A DNA stretch of 64,000 nt. Origin: Glycine soja. Its lineage: Eukaryota; Streptophyta; Magnoliopsida; Fabales; Fabaceae. The notes beneath the pieces are model-generated. The model had not been told where the DNA came from. It made no database searches and saw only the letters and a list, made by a program, of their open reading frames with translations. Shown one piece after another: positions 43,061 to 54,500 of this stretch (the stretch's first letter is position 1; the number at the start of each line of letters is the position of its first letter). Made by a program: the position numbers and the translations under genes. Where the stretch lies: the NCBI RefSeq assembly GCF_004193775.1, contig NC_041002.1:34197112-34261111 (forward strand). The letters run 5' to 3'.

Positions 43061-45342
43061 AAAGGAAAGGTATGATGGAGAATGATACTCAAAATACAAT
43101 TATAGCTCAAAACAAACTCTTGACTCAACAAATAGAGGTCTTAACAAAATAGATAGGCCAACTTCCTCAACAATTTCAACAAGGTGGATCATAGAAAACA
43201 CATCAAGATCATCAAGTTCAACAAGTTTCGATATGTGATTTATGTGGTGGGGACCATGAGAATGGCCACTGTTCAGCACCTAATGATTGCCAACAGGAGG
43301 AGGAAGAGGCCCTTTATTTGCAGAATCAAGGCAAACCTCAATAGAACTTTCAAAGAAATTACCAAGGCTACAGAGGTGGCTCAGGTTCAAATCAACCTTA
43401 TGGCTGGAGACAGCAAAATAATAATGCATATCTTGGTCCCACTAACCCTTCTCTTTCAGGTCCTTCTAACAAATTTTATACGGGTCCTTCAAATAGGGGT
43501 CCACAACAACAACAACAATAACAAGCTCATACTAATAAAATGTAAAAAATGGAAGATAATCTAACTCATTTTTTTGCAGATGTCTATCACCAACCAGAAG
43601 AACACTGATGCTTCCATTAAAAATCTTGAAGTTCAGGTTGGACAACTTACAAAACTCTGAGCAAGGAAGTGAATCTTTTTCAACAAACACACAGGTTAAC
43701 CCAAAGGAACAATGCAAAGCAATTACAACAAGGAGGGGGACTGTGGTTGGTTTGAAGGATAATGGTGAGAAAAAGAATAATGAAGAAGTTGTAGAAAAAA
43801 ATGATGAAAAAAGAGTTGAAAAAGAAAAGGAGAAAAATGATGAAGTGGTGACTAATGAAAAAGTTGAAGAGAAAGTGGTAAATGAAGAGGAGAAGCGGAA
43901 GTCAAAGAAACAAGCAACTAACAAAGACAAAGCAGTTTTAAACCATCCACCAGTTCAACATCTTCTTTATCTGCATGCTCTGTCAAAGAAAGATAAGGAA
44001 AGGCAATACAAGCATTTCTTAGACATTTTCAAACGGCTACAGATTAACATCCCTTTTTCTGAGGCATTGGAGCATATGCCATCACATGCTAAATTCATGA
44101 AGATTTGCTTACAAAGAAGAGAAGAATTGTGGATGATGAAACAGTGGAGTAGGAGGTAGGTTGCAGTGCAATTATTCAAAAATCCATTCCAGAGAAATCA
44201 AGAGATCCTAGTAGTTTCACAATTACTGTGACTATTGGGAGATTATCAGTTGGAAAGGCACATTTTGATTTAGTAGAAGTAGAAATTAGACTAACAAGGA
44301 TGGCTTTGCAGTTAGCGGATATAACTATCAAGCATCCTTATGGCATTATTGAAGATGTATTGGTAAAAGTCGACAAATTTCTCTTTCCAATCGACTTTTT
44401 AGTGATGAATATGGATGAGGATAGTGAAGTTCCATTGATTCTTAGCAGACCTTTCATGAAGACTGCTAAAGTTTTGATTGATGTTGATGATGGAAAACTC
44501 ACTATTAGGGTGCAAGATGATGAAGTATAGTTTAATGTATTTGAAGCCATGAAGCACCCTAAAGATAAGATGGAGTGCTTTAGAGTGGATGTCTTGGATG
44601 AAGTTATTTCTGACTTCAAGAGGTTGATTCAAAGAAAACATTGTTTAGAGAAAATATTGATTGAAGCATTTGAGGAGATAAGTGAATATGAAGAAAAAGA
44701 GAGTTCAGATTGTCTCCACCAGCTAGATGCTTTCAAGGAAATTCCTTACCACCAATGTCTCTTTGAAGAATTGAAAGAAGAAAAGAAGAACGAAGAATAA
44801 AAAATGGAGCTAAAAGCATTACCTCCACATTTGAAATATGTTTTTCTTGCAAGTGATTCACAGAAACCAATTATCATTAATTCAAGTTTTTATGAAGAAA
44901 AATAAAAGAAACTAGTGAAAATTTTATAGGAGAACATAGAGGCCATTGGCTGGACCTTATATGACCTCAAAGGTAATAGTCCTTCTTATTGTATGCATAG
45001 GATTTTAATGGAAGAGGATTATAGACTTGTAGCTCAGCCAAAGAGATGCCTCAATCCTACCATGAAGGAAGTTGTCAGAAAAGAGGTAGTCAAGCTATTG
45101 GACGCTAGAATGATATATCCTATTTCAAATCACTAGTGGGTAAGCCCTGTACAAGTTGTTCCAAATAAAGGTGGTATGAATATTGTAAAGAATGAGAAAA
45201 ATGAGCTTATTCCAACTCAAATGATTACGAGCTGAAGAATGTGTATTGATTACAAAAATCTCAATAAAGCCACCAAAAAGGATCATTTTCCATTGCTATT
45301 CATGGACCAGATGCTAGAGAGACTAGCTGGCCAACAATTCTA
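43061..45342 (+). pseudogene. Truncated Athila-like Gypsy Gag-Pol
   Basis: Begins in the C-terminal Gag (NTIIAQNKLLTQQIE, zinc knuckle CDLCGGDHENGHC), continues with a Gln/Asn-rich part, then a charged Lys/Glu region (43700-43930). The protease region follows (SVGKAHFDLVEVEI, IIEDVLVKVDKFLFPIDFLV, FMKTAKVLIDVDDG). Next is the start of reverse transcriptase (WVSPVQVVPNKGGM, RMCIDYKNLNKATKKDHFPL). It is cut at 45342 by the 5' LTR of Copia B2, before the catalytic core. It shows many stops and one or more frameshifts. The Athila element at 55698-63141 is a better preserved relative. Confidence 0.8.
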
Positions 45343-46429
45343 TGTGAATGAAGGTTTTGATGATGCCAAGATGCAAGTAACACAAGATTACTTCAAGTCA
45401 AAATTTACGATCAAGAAAACAAGCTCAAGAGAAAGATAAGACTTAGTTTATTTTTGTTAAAATATTTTCTTATTGGTTAAAAAGGTTTGACCTCAAAAAC
45501 ATGATTTTCAAATTATTATAAAAAGTTTTAAAATGTTTTATCATTGCTAAAATAAGTATTTTTTCTATTGGTAATTGATTACCAGGCATTGTAATTGATA
45601 ACCAGAGACAGATTACAAATTGGTTTTTCATAAAAAAGTTTAAAATTTGAATTTTGAATATTGTAATCGATTACCCATTTATTGTAATCAATTACCAGTA
45701 ACAATACTTCAAAAATTCAAATTGAAAAGTCATGACCCCTCAATGTATAACTGTGTAATCAATTACCAAGAAGCTGTAATCGATTACCAGTGAGGGAATT
45801 TCAAAAATGCTATGAAAGGTCATATCTCTTCAAAATGTTTTTTTTTAAAAGCCACCATTTGCCAAAAAATATGTGACTTGTTTTATGAAAAATCTTCAGA
45901 GTTTTTTAGAACCTTATTGTCTTATTCTCTCATAAACAAATCATTGGCCAAACACTTGCAAATCAATTGAGTATTCTTCTAAGATCTTCAACTTGTATCA
46001 TCTTCTCTAAAAGAGAGAAAAACTTCTGTACTTTCTGAAAAGAATTGTTGTGATCAAGAAACTGTTTGTCTCTTGAATGTGAGAATCCTGAACACAAGGG
46101 AGAGGGTTCCCTAGGTTGTTTAGAAGTTGTAAAAGTGTTTTACAAAGATAGTGGAAAATTTCAAGTGGGTTGCTTGAGGATTGGACGTAGGCATGGGAAG
46201 TGGCCGAACTAGGATTAAACGAGTTTGCATTTCTCTTTTCCCTATCTTGGTTATTTTTATCTCGCATATTTTTATCTTGTATAATTGAAGAATATTGTTG
46301 AAATAGTTTGCATATTCATCTTCATCTTCTATATTCTGAACATATATATTTAAGAAAAGGAATTAGAACTTGATTATTTTAAAACTTAATTCACACCCAT
46401 CTTAAGTTATTGAGGTCACTTGTCTAACA
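45343..46429 (+). repeat. 5' LTR of Copia element B2
   Basis: TGTGAATGAAGG...GTCTAACA, followed by AG and a primer site. Palindrome-type pairs start at 45571/45591, 45663/45684 and 45754/45775 (20, 21 and 21 bp). Hairpin TTGTAAAA-GTG-TTTTACAA near 46127-46145. The inserted target is TTCTA (45338-45342); the other duplicate lies outside the window or is lost. Confidence 0.85.
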
Positions 46430-46431
46430 AG

Positions 46432-46443
46432 TGGCATCAGAGC
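46432..46443 (+). other. Primer-binding site of Copia B2
   Basis: TGGCATCAGAGC, one mismatch from the initiator Met tRNA site, two bases after the LTR. Confidence 0.85.
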
Positions 46444-46482
46444 TTGATTCTTGTATAAAGTTTAGAAACTTCAAGAATAATT

Positions 46483-47358
46483 ATGGCCTCATCAAACTTT
46501 CTATTTCCCGAAGGAAACTCCATTAATAAGACTCCTATATTTAATGGTGTCGATTATCATTACTGAAAACTCGTATGCAAATCTTCATAGAGGCTATAGA
46601 TTTAAACATCTGGGAAGCCATAGAAATTGGTCCTTACATCCCTAGAATGGTAGTAGGAAATGCAACTATAGAAAAACCCAGGAAACAATGGGATGAAGAG
46701 GAAAGAAGAAAGGTATAATATAACTTAAAGGCCCAAAATATAATTACTTCTACATTAGGCATGGAAGAATACTTTAGAGTCTCAAATTTTAAGAATGCAA
46801 AAGAAATGTGGGATACATTACAAGTAACCCATGAAGGAACAACTGATGAAAAGAGATCTACAATAAACACTCTCATACATGAATATGAACTTTTCAAAAT
46901 GAAGCAAAATGAGACCATACAAGATATGCAAAAGAGATTTACACATATAGTTAATCATCTTACATCATTAGGAAAGCTATTTCCTAACGAGGATCTCATT
47001 AACAAAGTGCTAAGATGTTTAAGCAGGGAATGGCAACCAAAGGCAACTGCAATTGCAGAATCAAGAGATATCACTAACATGTATCTTGCGACTCTTTTTG
47101 GGAAGCTTCAGGAACAAGAAATGGAACTTATGAGACTAAACCAACATGAAGAAAATGACAAGAAAAAGAAAGGAATTGCGCTTAAAGCTTCATTTTCTAT
47201 TCAAGAAGAAAGTGACAAAGAGGACTTAAATGAAATAGAAGAAGATGATGATTTTAGTTTCTTCGTAAAGAGATTCAATAAGTTTCTTAGGAAGAAAGGA
47301 AATCAACGAAGAACAAACTTCAATCCAAAGAAAAAAGGAGAAGATTCCTCCTCTGTTC
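46483..47358 (+). pseudogene. Gag of Copia B2 (UBN2-type), first part
   Basis: ATG at 46483 begins MASSNFLFPEGNSINKTPIF. A one-base deletion in a TAC-TGG-AAA context shifts the frame at about 46565; a second stop is at about 46715. From 46761 the frame is open and has the UBN2 core: AKEMWDTLQVTHEGT, FTHIVNHLTSLG, LRCLSREWQPKATAIAES. The following Lys/Arg-rich segment is broken at 47358 by element B3. The zinc knuckle (CYECNQPEHLRVDC, with Glu for the usual Gly) resumes at 51223. Confidence 0.85.
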
Positions 47359-48392
47359 TGTTGGACCTTGTGGCCTCAATAATCTTAAGAGGGATAGGCT
47401 TAGAATACAGAAGAAGTAACAACAATCAATTTAACAATGTTCTTTAAACATGCAAGACACAATTGATTGCAACAAAATAAATAAGATAAGGGAAGAGAGA
47501 ATGCAAACACAGTTTTATACTGGTTCGGCCACAACCCGTGCCTACGTCCAGTACTCAAGCAACCCACTTGAGATTTCCACTATCTTTGTAAAATCCATTA
47601 CAAAGTTTGAACCACACATGGACAACCCATCCCTTGTGTTCAGGAATCCTTTACAACAAGAGACTCACAGTCTCTTAACCAATCTTATTGAATAAGAAGA
47701 ATGAAAGAAGAATTCTCTCTTCAAGAGAAGAATATTACAATAAAGATCATGTAGGAATCCTTATAGATTTTGCAAGTGTTTGGCCAAGGATTTCTTTTGA
47801 GAGAGCATTTGACAATGAAGTTCTTTTGGAATCTTTCTCATTGTCTTTTGAGAGGATAAGACATTTTTGTCAAGCAAAACTCTCTGCATAAAATTCGTGC
47901 CCAAGTCACCTATTTATAGGCCTTTGATGACCATTCACAAATCTAATGAAAAAATGTGACTGTTGGCAGATTTTTTGAAAACTTTCCACTGGTAATCGAT
48001 TACAATGTTTGTGTAATCGATTACACAGTTATAATTTGAAGGGTTATGACTTTTGAATTTGAATTTCCAAAGTTTCGTTGCTGGTAATCGATTACAGACA
48101 TATGGTAATCGATTACATGTTGAAAATTCAAATTCAAAACCTTTTTCAACAACTATTTCTCAACCCTGTCTTCTGGTAATCGATTACACTTCCTGGTAAT
48201 CGATTACCAGAGCCTTGCATGTCTTGAAAGCACTTTGTTTTAAGGCAAGGCTTGGTCTTTAGTGAATCTTGAAACAAGGCTTTGTTTGTTGAAGCAATCT
48301 TGAATTATTCTTGAAGCAAATGCTTATCATTTGAAGCAGCCTTGTTAGATTCTTCTTTGACATCATCAAAATCATGTATACATACATTCACA
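47359..48392 (-). repeat. 3' LTR of B3 (left copy)
   Basis: Plus-strand TGTTGGACC...ATTCACA. Palindromes start at 47992/48013, 48084/48105 and 48176/48196; pairs repeat every 92 bp. On the minus strand the hairpin AAGAGACT/AGTCTCTT (47657-47676 region) corresponds to TTAAGGGAC/GTCCCTTAA of the LTR at 22869-23556. Confidence 0.9.
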
Positions 48393-48949
48393 TTCTCCCC
48401 CTTTTTGATGATGACAAACATGTGATTTCTTCTCGACACCATCAAAGCTTGCATGATTTACATCTCCCTATTTCTCAAGCAAATTCTTCTTGATATCATC
48501 AAAATCTTCATGATTTACATTCTCCCCCTTTTTGATGATGACAACCACCTGTAGGTTAGGAGCAACAACAAAGAAAATATCTATTTGCATATAGTTTACT
48601 CCCCCTTGGTTTTACAATGATTGCTTATATGAGACAATTGAAGATTTCATATTTTTCATATATAAAAAGTTGTCTCATAAAACAATAGATAATTTTTCTT
48701 ACTATTTTATCTTTTATCTTTCTCTCCCCCTTTGTCAACATCAAAAACAAATCATGAATAGAAAGGAGAAAGATGTTACCACTTGTTGCAATGTATGAGA
48801 ATCAAGTGATACCAAAAGGAATTAAAACAATCATTCAATATTAATCAAGCAAAAACAAGTACAATAACACATCAATCAAACACAATCAATCATCAAATAT
48901 TTCAAATCAAATTAATTAAATTAACAATCAACTAACTATACACAATAAT

Positions 48950-49215
48950 TTCTATTATTAAAAAAAAATTCAAAATTCAAATTTCAAATTTCAAATTTCA
49001 AATTTTTAAAATTTAAATTTTAAATTTTAAATTCCAACTTCCAATTTCAACTTTTAGTAACTTCCCCTTCCAACTTCCAATAACTACTTCCAACTTCCAA
49101 CTTCCAAATTTTAATTTCAAATTTCAAATTTTAATTTTCAATTTTCAAATTTAACTTTTCAAATTTCAATTTTCAATTTCAAATTTCAATTTCAAAATTT
49201 CATTTTCTAAATTAA
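48950..49215. repeat. Low-complexity TTCAAA/AATTT region in B3
   Basis: Irregular repeats of AAATTTCAA, CAATTTTCAA and ACTTCCAA make up this stretch, in the non-coding space between the gag remnant and the polypurine tract. No coding content. Confidence 0.85.
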
Positions 49216-49489
49216 ATAGTTTTTTTAAAACATGAAACTAATTTGAAAAGTTTAATAGATTCTTTAAAAACAATCAAAAACTCAATCAGGAACAAACATC
49301 AAAGACAATCAAACACACAATAAAAAATACAATCAATCAATCATCAAACACAATCAATCAAATTCAATCACAATCATCAAGGACAGTCTAAACTCAAGTA
49401 GAAAACAAGCATCAAAAGTAATCAATCAAAGACAAGTGACCTGTTGGTATCATTTGATATTACTTGTTGGGGTTGTTGATCAAGTGGCC

Positions 49490-49605
49490 TTTGTTTGTTG
49501 TCTCCATATATCGCATATTCACTTTTCTTGGGGAGAAATATGACCTTCGTTTGCTGTCTCCATAAATCACATATTCATTTATCTTGGAGAGAAATATGAA
49601 TAAAC
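49490..49605. repeat. Two-copy repeat of about 58 bp in B3
   Basis: TTTGTTGTCTCCATATATCG... and TTTGCTGTCTCCATAAATCA... each run through CATATTCA and GAGAAATATGA. It lies between the low-complexity region and the gag end. Confidence 0.7.
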
Positions 49606-50124
49606 TTTGATGCATGCCATGTGTTTGGAGAAATTGTTATCAATGTATCAACTTTGCTCTTCTCCATTTTCATAGTCTTTCATCATGATATCCAGACTTA
49701 TGATTTTCTTCTCTGAATCACTTGAATAATTTATGACATTATCTTCGCAAGTGATATATCCTTTCCTTTGTTTCTTTTTGAAATTCATCTTGTCGGATTT
49801 TTCCATTCTTCTTTTAAACACAAGACAATTGAATCTCATGTGCCCAAGTTGATTGCACTCAGCATTTTGGGGCTAAAGAGGAACCTTCTTCTTTCTTCTT
49901 TCATCATCATCTTCTTTCTTCTCTAGTTTTTTTTTATGTAGTTGCATTTCTCTCTACCATTATAGGAATAAATGAATCAAATTCAATGGCTTCCTATATC
50001 TTTAGATCTATGGCTTCTATAAAGATCTGCATTCGGGTTTTCCAATAATGATAACCCTCACCATTGAACATAAGAGCCTATTGATATAATTTCCCTCAGG
50101 AAATGGAAATTTGGATGAGGCCAT
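49600..50124 (-). pseudogene. Internally deleted Gag of B3
   Basis: The minus-strand ATG at 50124 (MASSKFPFPEGN, then a frameshift) matches the start of B2 Gag. Soon after WEA-like sequence the core is missing and the frame reaches the zinc-knuckle end HMRFNCLVFKRRMEKSDKMN and an acidic tail ending about 49648. No protease follows. The element would depend on proteins supplied in trans (inference). Confidence 0.75.
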
Positions 50125-50177
50125 ATCTATTCTTGAAGTTTTTAAACTTTATACAAGAATCCTGCTCTGATACCACT

Positions 50178-51211
50178 TGTTGGACCTTGTGGCCTCAATA
50201 ATCTTAAGAGGGATAGGCTTAGAATACAGAAGAAGTAACAACAATCAATTTAACAATGTTCTTTAAACATGCAAGACACAATTGATTGCAACAAAATAAA
50301 TAAGATAAGGGAAGAGAGAATGCAAACACAGTTTTATACTGGTTCGGCCACAGCCCGTGCCTACGTCTAGTACTCAAGCAACCCACTTGAGATTTCCACT
50401 ATCTTTGTAAAATCCATTACAAAGTTTGAACCACACATGGACAACCCATCCCTTGTGTTCAGGAATCCTTTACAACAAGAGACTCACAGTCTCTTAATCT
50501 ATCTTATTGAATAAGAAGAATGAAAGAAGAATTCTCTCTTCAAGAGAAGAATATTACAATAAAGATCATGTAGGAATCCTTATAGATTTTGCAAGTGTTT
50601 GGCCAAGGATTTCTTTTGAGAGAGCATTTGACAATGAAGTTCTTTTGGAATCTCTCTCATTGTCTTTTGAGAGGATAAGACATTTTTGTCAAGCAAAACT
50701 CTCTGCATAAAATTCGTGCCCAAGTCACCTATTTATAGGCCTTTGATGACCATTCACAAATCTAATGAAAAGATGTGACTGTTGGCAGATTTTCTGAAAA
50801 CTTTCCACTGGTAATCGATTACAATGTTTGTGTAATCGATTACACAGTTATAATTTGAAGGGTTATGACTTTTGAATTTGAATTTCCAAAGTTTCGTTGC
50901 TGGTAATCGATTACAGACATATGGTAATCGATTACATGTTGAAAATTCAAATTCAAAACCTTTTTCAACAACTATTTCTCAACCCTGTCTTCTGGTAATC
51001 GGTTACACTTCCTGGTAATCGATTACCAGAGCCTTGCATGTCTTGAAAGCACTTTGTCTTAAGGCAAGGCTTGGTCTTTAGTGAATCTTGAAACAAGGCT
51101 TTGTTTGTTGAAGCAATCTTGAATTATTCTTGAAGCAAATGCTTATCATTTGAAGCAGCCTTGTTAGATTCTTCTTTGACATCATCAAAATCATGTATAC
51201 ATACATTCACA
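50178..51211 (-). repeat. 5' LTR of B3 (right copy)
   Basis: Same length as the left copy, with about nine substitutions, several of them C/T or G/A (for example CAACCC/CAGCCC and GTCCAG/GTCTAG). One palindrome has become GTAATCGGTTAC near 50996. Confidence 0.9.
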
Positions 51212-51216
51212 TGTTC

Positions 51217-52712
51217 CAAAGTGCTATGAATGTAATCAACCTGAACATCTAAGAGTTGATTGCCTTAGTTTCAAGATAAGAATGGAAAAATCTGACAAGA
51301 AAGCCTTCAAAGACAAGAAAGCAAAGAAAGCTTACATCACTTGGGAAGATAATGATTTAGATTTATCTGAAGATTCAGAAAATGAAGTCGTGAATCTAAG
51401 TCTCATGGCCAAAAACTATGAAAGCGAAGAAGAGGATTTCTTGAAGAAAAATTGGTACATTGATAGCGGATGCTCTAAACACATGACGGGAGATACATCA
51501 AAATTTACTCATATATCTCCCAAGAATAGTGGACATGTGACTTATGGTGACAACAACAAATGTAAAATACTTAGAGTAAGAAAAATAGGTATGAATCCAT
51601 CTACCTCCATTGAAAATGTTTTACTTGTTGATGGTCTCAAGCATAGTTTACTAAGTGTTAGCCAATTATGTTATAAAGGCTTTCTAGTATCATTTGATTC
51701 TCATAATTGTTTTATTGAAAATAAACATGACAAGAATATAAAACATATAGGATATAGAACTAATAATGTATACATGATAAATTTAGATAAAACATCAAAT
51801 TATGTTCAATGCTTTTTAAGCAAAGATAACGATTCATGGTTATGACATAGGACAATTGCTCATATAAATATGGAACATTTATATAAATTAATTTCTAAAG
51901 ATTTAGTAATTAGGTTACCAAAACTTAGATTTGAAAAAGATAGATTATGTGATGCATGTAAAAAAGGAAAACAAATAAGGGTCTCTTTCAAATAAAAAAA
52001 TATTGTTTCTACCACTCAATCCTCACAACTTTTGCACATGAATCTCTTTGGTCCTTCTAGAACCATGTGTTTTGGTGGAAATTATTATGCCCTTGTTATA
52101 GTTGATGATTATTCAAGATTCACATGGACATTATTTCTTACTCACAAAAGAGATGTTTTTCATGCTTTTAAGAAACTTGCTAAACTCATTGAAAACAAGA
52201 AAAATCTTAACATTGCATCCATTAGGAGTGATCATGGAGGAGAAATTGAAAATAAAGATTTTGAATTATTTTGTGATGAAAATGGTATTGAACACAATTT
52301 TTCTACACCTAGAACCCCTCAACAAAATGGACTAGTTGAGAGGAAAAATAGATCTTTAGAAGAAATGACCAGAACTTTGCTTAATGGTACAAATCTTCCT
52401 AAGTATTTCTGGGTTGAAGCTGTTGATACTGCATGCTATATAATGAATAGAGCTTTAATTAGACCTATCTTAAAGAAAACACCATATGAATTGTACGAAG
52501 GAAGAAAACCAAACATTTCTCATTTTCATGTTTTTGGATGCAAGTGTTTTGTGTTAAACAATGGGAAAGACAACTTAGGTAAGTTTGATGCAAAATCATA
52601 TGAAGGTATATTCCTTGGCTATTCCTCAAATAGTAAAGCTTTTAGAATTTATAACAAAAGAACTATGATTATTGAAGAATATATTCATGCTGTTTTTTAT
52701 GAGACTAATTAA
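51217..52712 (+). pseudogene. Copia B2 Gag end, protease and integrase (truncated)
   Basis: Continues the Gag frame with zinc knuckle CYECNQPEHLRVDC, then an acidic linker, protease [15 protein letters not shown] with intact DSG, and [13 protein letters not shown] stop at 51843-51845 replaces Trp in WLWH; another lies near 51995. From 52032 the integrase core has HMNLFG (the first catalytic Asp is Asn), SDHGGEIENKDFE and ERKNRSLEE, spaced as in the family. The frame ends at ETN (52710) where the Athila LTR begins. Reverse transcriptase and RNase H are not in the window and may lie beyond that insertion. Confidence 0.88.
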
Positions 52713-53109
52713 TGTGCCATTATTTTCTCCTATTTCTTAACCCTTTTGGCACCATTTTAAGTACTGATTAATCTTAATTGTCAAATTAATTAGGCAGTTT
52801 TATTATTTGGGTCCATTCAGCTAATTTGATGTTTTTAATCTAATTTTAGGAACTAAGGAAGCATTGGGCTTGAATCCAGAATTGGGCTTGGACTTGAAGA
52901 GGGCAGATTATTTTATTCTACAAAATTTTATCTTATCTAGACTTTATCTTATCTAGATATTTAGATTTGATCTTGTCATACCCTAATTTCGTTCGGGGAC
53001 CTTTGCTTGATGACATGCGACCTTTCTTTGGTCCTTGTGAGGTGCTTGGCATCCATCATTAGGCAATTTGTGAAATTCCAGGACATGCCGAAAAACCAAA
53101 AAATATTGA

Positions 53110-53655
53110 TGCACAATCCGTAAGTTTCCGTGACACACCGGAAATCAAATGGAAGCATCGTTGCATAATTAAGTGAGATTCTGTAACATTCCGTAAGTCA
53201 AAAAGGGGATGATTATGTAATCCGCAAGGAGGAAGCAACTGGGCGGCAAGCTCCTCCACGTTTTTGAAAAATGGTTTTTGGGGCTTCCGCGGCTTCCGTA
53301 ATACTTCCGTAAAATTTCCGAAAACCTTGAGTAAGCATATTCCACTTAACATTGGTGAAAGGGAAGAGAAAAAAGATGAAAATCAAATTCGAAAACAGTT
53401 CCGTAAGGCTTCCGTAACTTTTCCGTAAAATACGAAAAGGGGGTGAACTTAGTAATTCGGGTGCGCTTAGAAATCTTCTTCATTAAGTCTTTGGGCGGCA
53501 AGCACCTCCCTTTTTTTCTATAAATAGGGGAGGGGGGAGCTGTTTCAAAATGTTCAGCCCCTTTGGCACTTCTCTCTCTTTCGAATTTGCTTGGAAAAAT
53601 TGTTTCCGTGAAGAAAATCTAAGCCGAGGCGCTTCCGAAACGCTTCCGTAAGCGA
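53110..53655. repeat. Dispersed TTCCGTAA motifs in LTR-I
   Basis: (T)TCCGTAA occurs about eight times, for example near 53116, 53190, 53296, 53306, 53400, 53410, 53420 and 53645, on both sides of the TATA box. Spacing is irregular. Confidence 0.7.
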
Positions 53656-54173
53656 TTCTGTGGAAATTCTTCATCGTTCTTCACCGTTCTTCATCCGTTC
53701 TTCGTTCGTTCTTCGTTCTTCAACGGGTAAGTTTTCGAATCCAAGACTTTCAATTCATTTCTTGTTTTGTGTACTTTCACTTTAATTTCGTTTACTTTCA
53801 GTTTTCTTTTCTTCCGTTTTTAACGTGCTTTAACCATTTATTTAAGCCGTTTTCTCGTCTAATAAATGATAAAATGAATTTCAACCGATCATTTGTGTTG
53901 TAATCTCGTTTAATCACTGTTAAAACGAAATCTAACCGATCGTTCACGCTATAACCTCGGTTAAACCAAAAAAAGTAAAATAATAATAAAATAATCAAAA
54001 TATCTTGAAAAATAATAATAAAATAATCAAAATATCTTTGAATAAAATAATAAAAAATCAATCGGACGTTTTTCTTTGGAAGTTTCCTTGAATGAATTGA
54101 TTAATAACCAAAGTGAAACTAAGACTAAAATCAACTCACAAATCAAGTTTTTTTTCCGAAAAATCACTAAAAA

Positions 54174-54500
54174 CCGTTTTAAGGTCCAACGCCTTAAACG
54201 GTCCTCTTTGCTTTTATCGGTTAACATGGACCGTTCAAAAGCATAAAATCAACATGTGACTTTACCGCTTTTGCAAGAACTACGTAGGTCTGATTTCCTC
54301 ATCGCAATTGAGGATACGTAGGAGCAAAAGCCCCGCTTTTGTCGACCACCCCAAGAGATCGTTAATGGTCCAAATGCCTTAACGTTTCTCTCCTTTCAAA
54401 AACAAGAGATCGTTAATGGTCCAATGCCTTAACGTTTCTCTCCTTTCAAAATCAAAAGATCATTTAATGGTCCAACACCTCAAATGACCTTTTTGTTCAA
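54174..54500 (+). repeat. Four hairpin units around loop GGTCCAA in LTR-I
   Basis: CCGTTTTAAGG with CCTTAAACGG (54174-54201), CGTTAA with TTAACG (54360-54384 and 54411-54436), and TCATTT with AAATGA (near 54460-54488) each enclose a TGGTCCAA or AGGTCCAA loop. The last three belong to a roughly 50 bp tandem repeat. Confidence 0.6.

Larger units (their letters stand above)
47359..51211 (-). mobile_element. Non-autonomous Copia element B3, complete with both LTRs
   Basis: Flanked by a perfect TGTTC duplication (47354-47358, 51212-51216). LTRs 47359-48392 and 50178-51211 are both 1034 bp and differ at about nine bases by eye, near 1%. The primer site GCTCTGATACCA (minus strand TGGTATCAGAGC) at 50164-50175 is perfect, and a polypurine tract lies at 48393-48406. 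The internal 1.8 kb has a gag start and gag end but no protease, integrase or reverse transcriptase. It inserted in the gag of its own relative, B2. Confidence 0.93.

Noticed and set aside
43532..43930. Minus-strand Ser/Phe-rich open frame of 132 codons
   Set aside because: It is the complement of the Lys/Glu-rich Gag segment, whose biased codons leave the other strand open.
53059..53352. Minus-strand open frame in LTR-I
   Set aside because: It lies in U3 of a solo LTR and consists largely of the repeated TTCCGTAA motifs.
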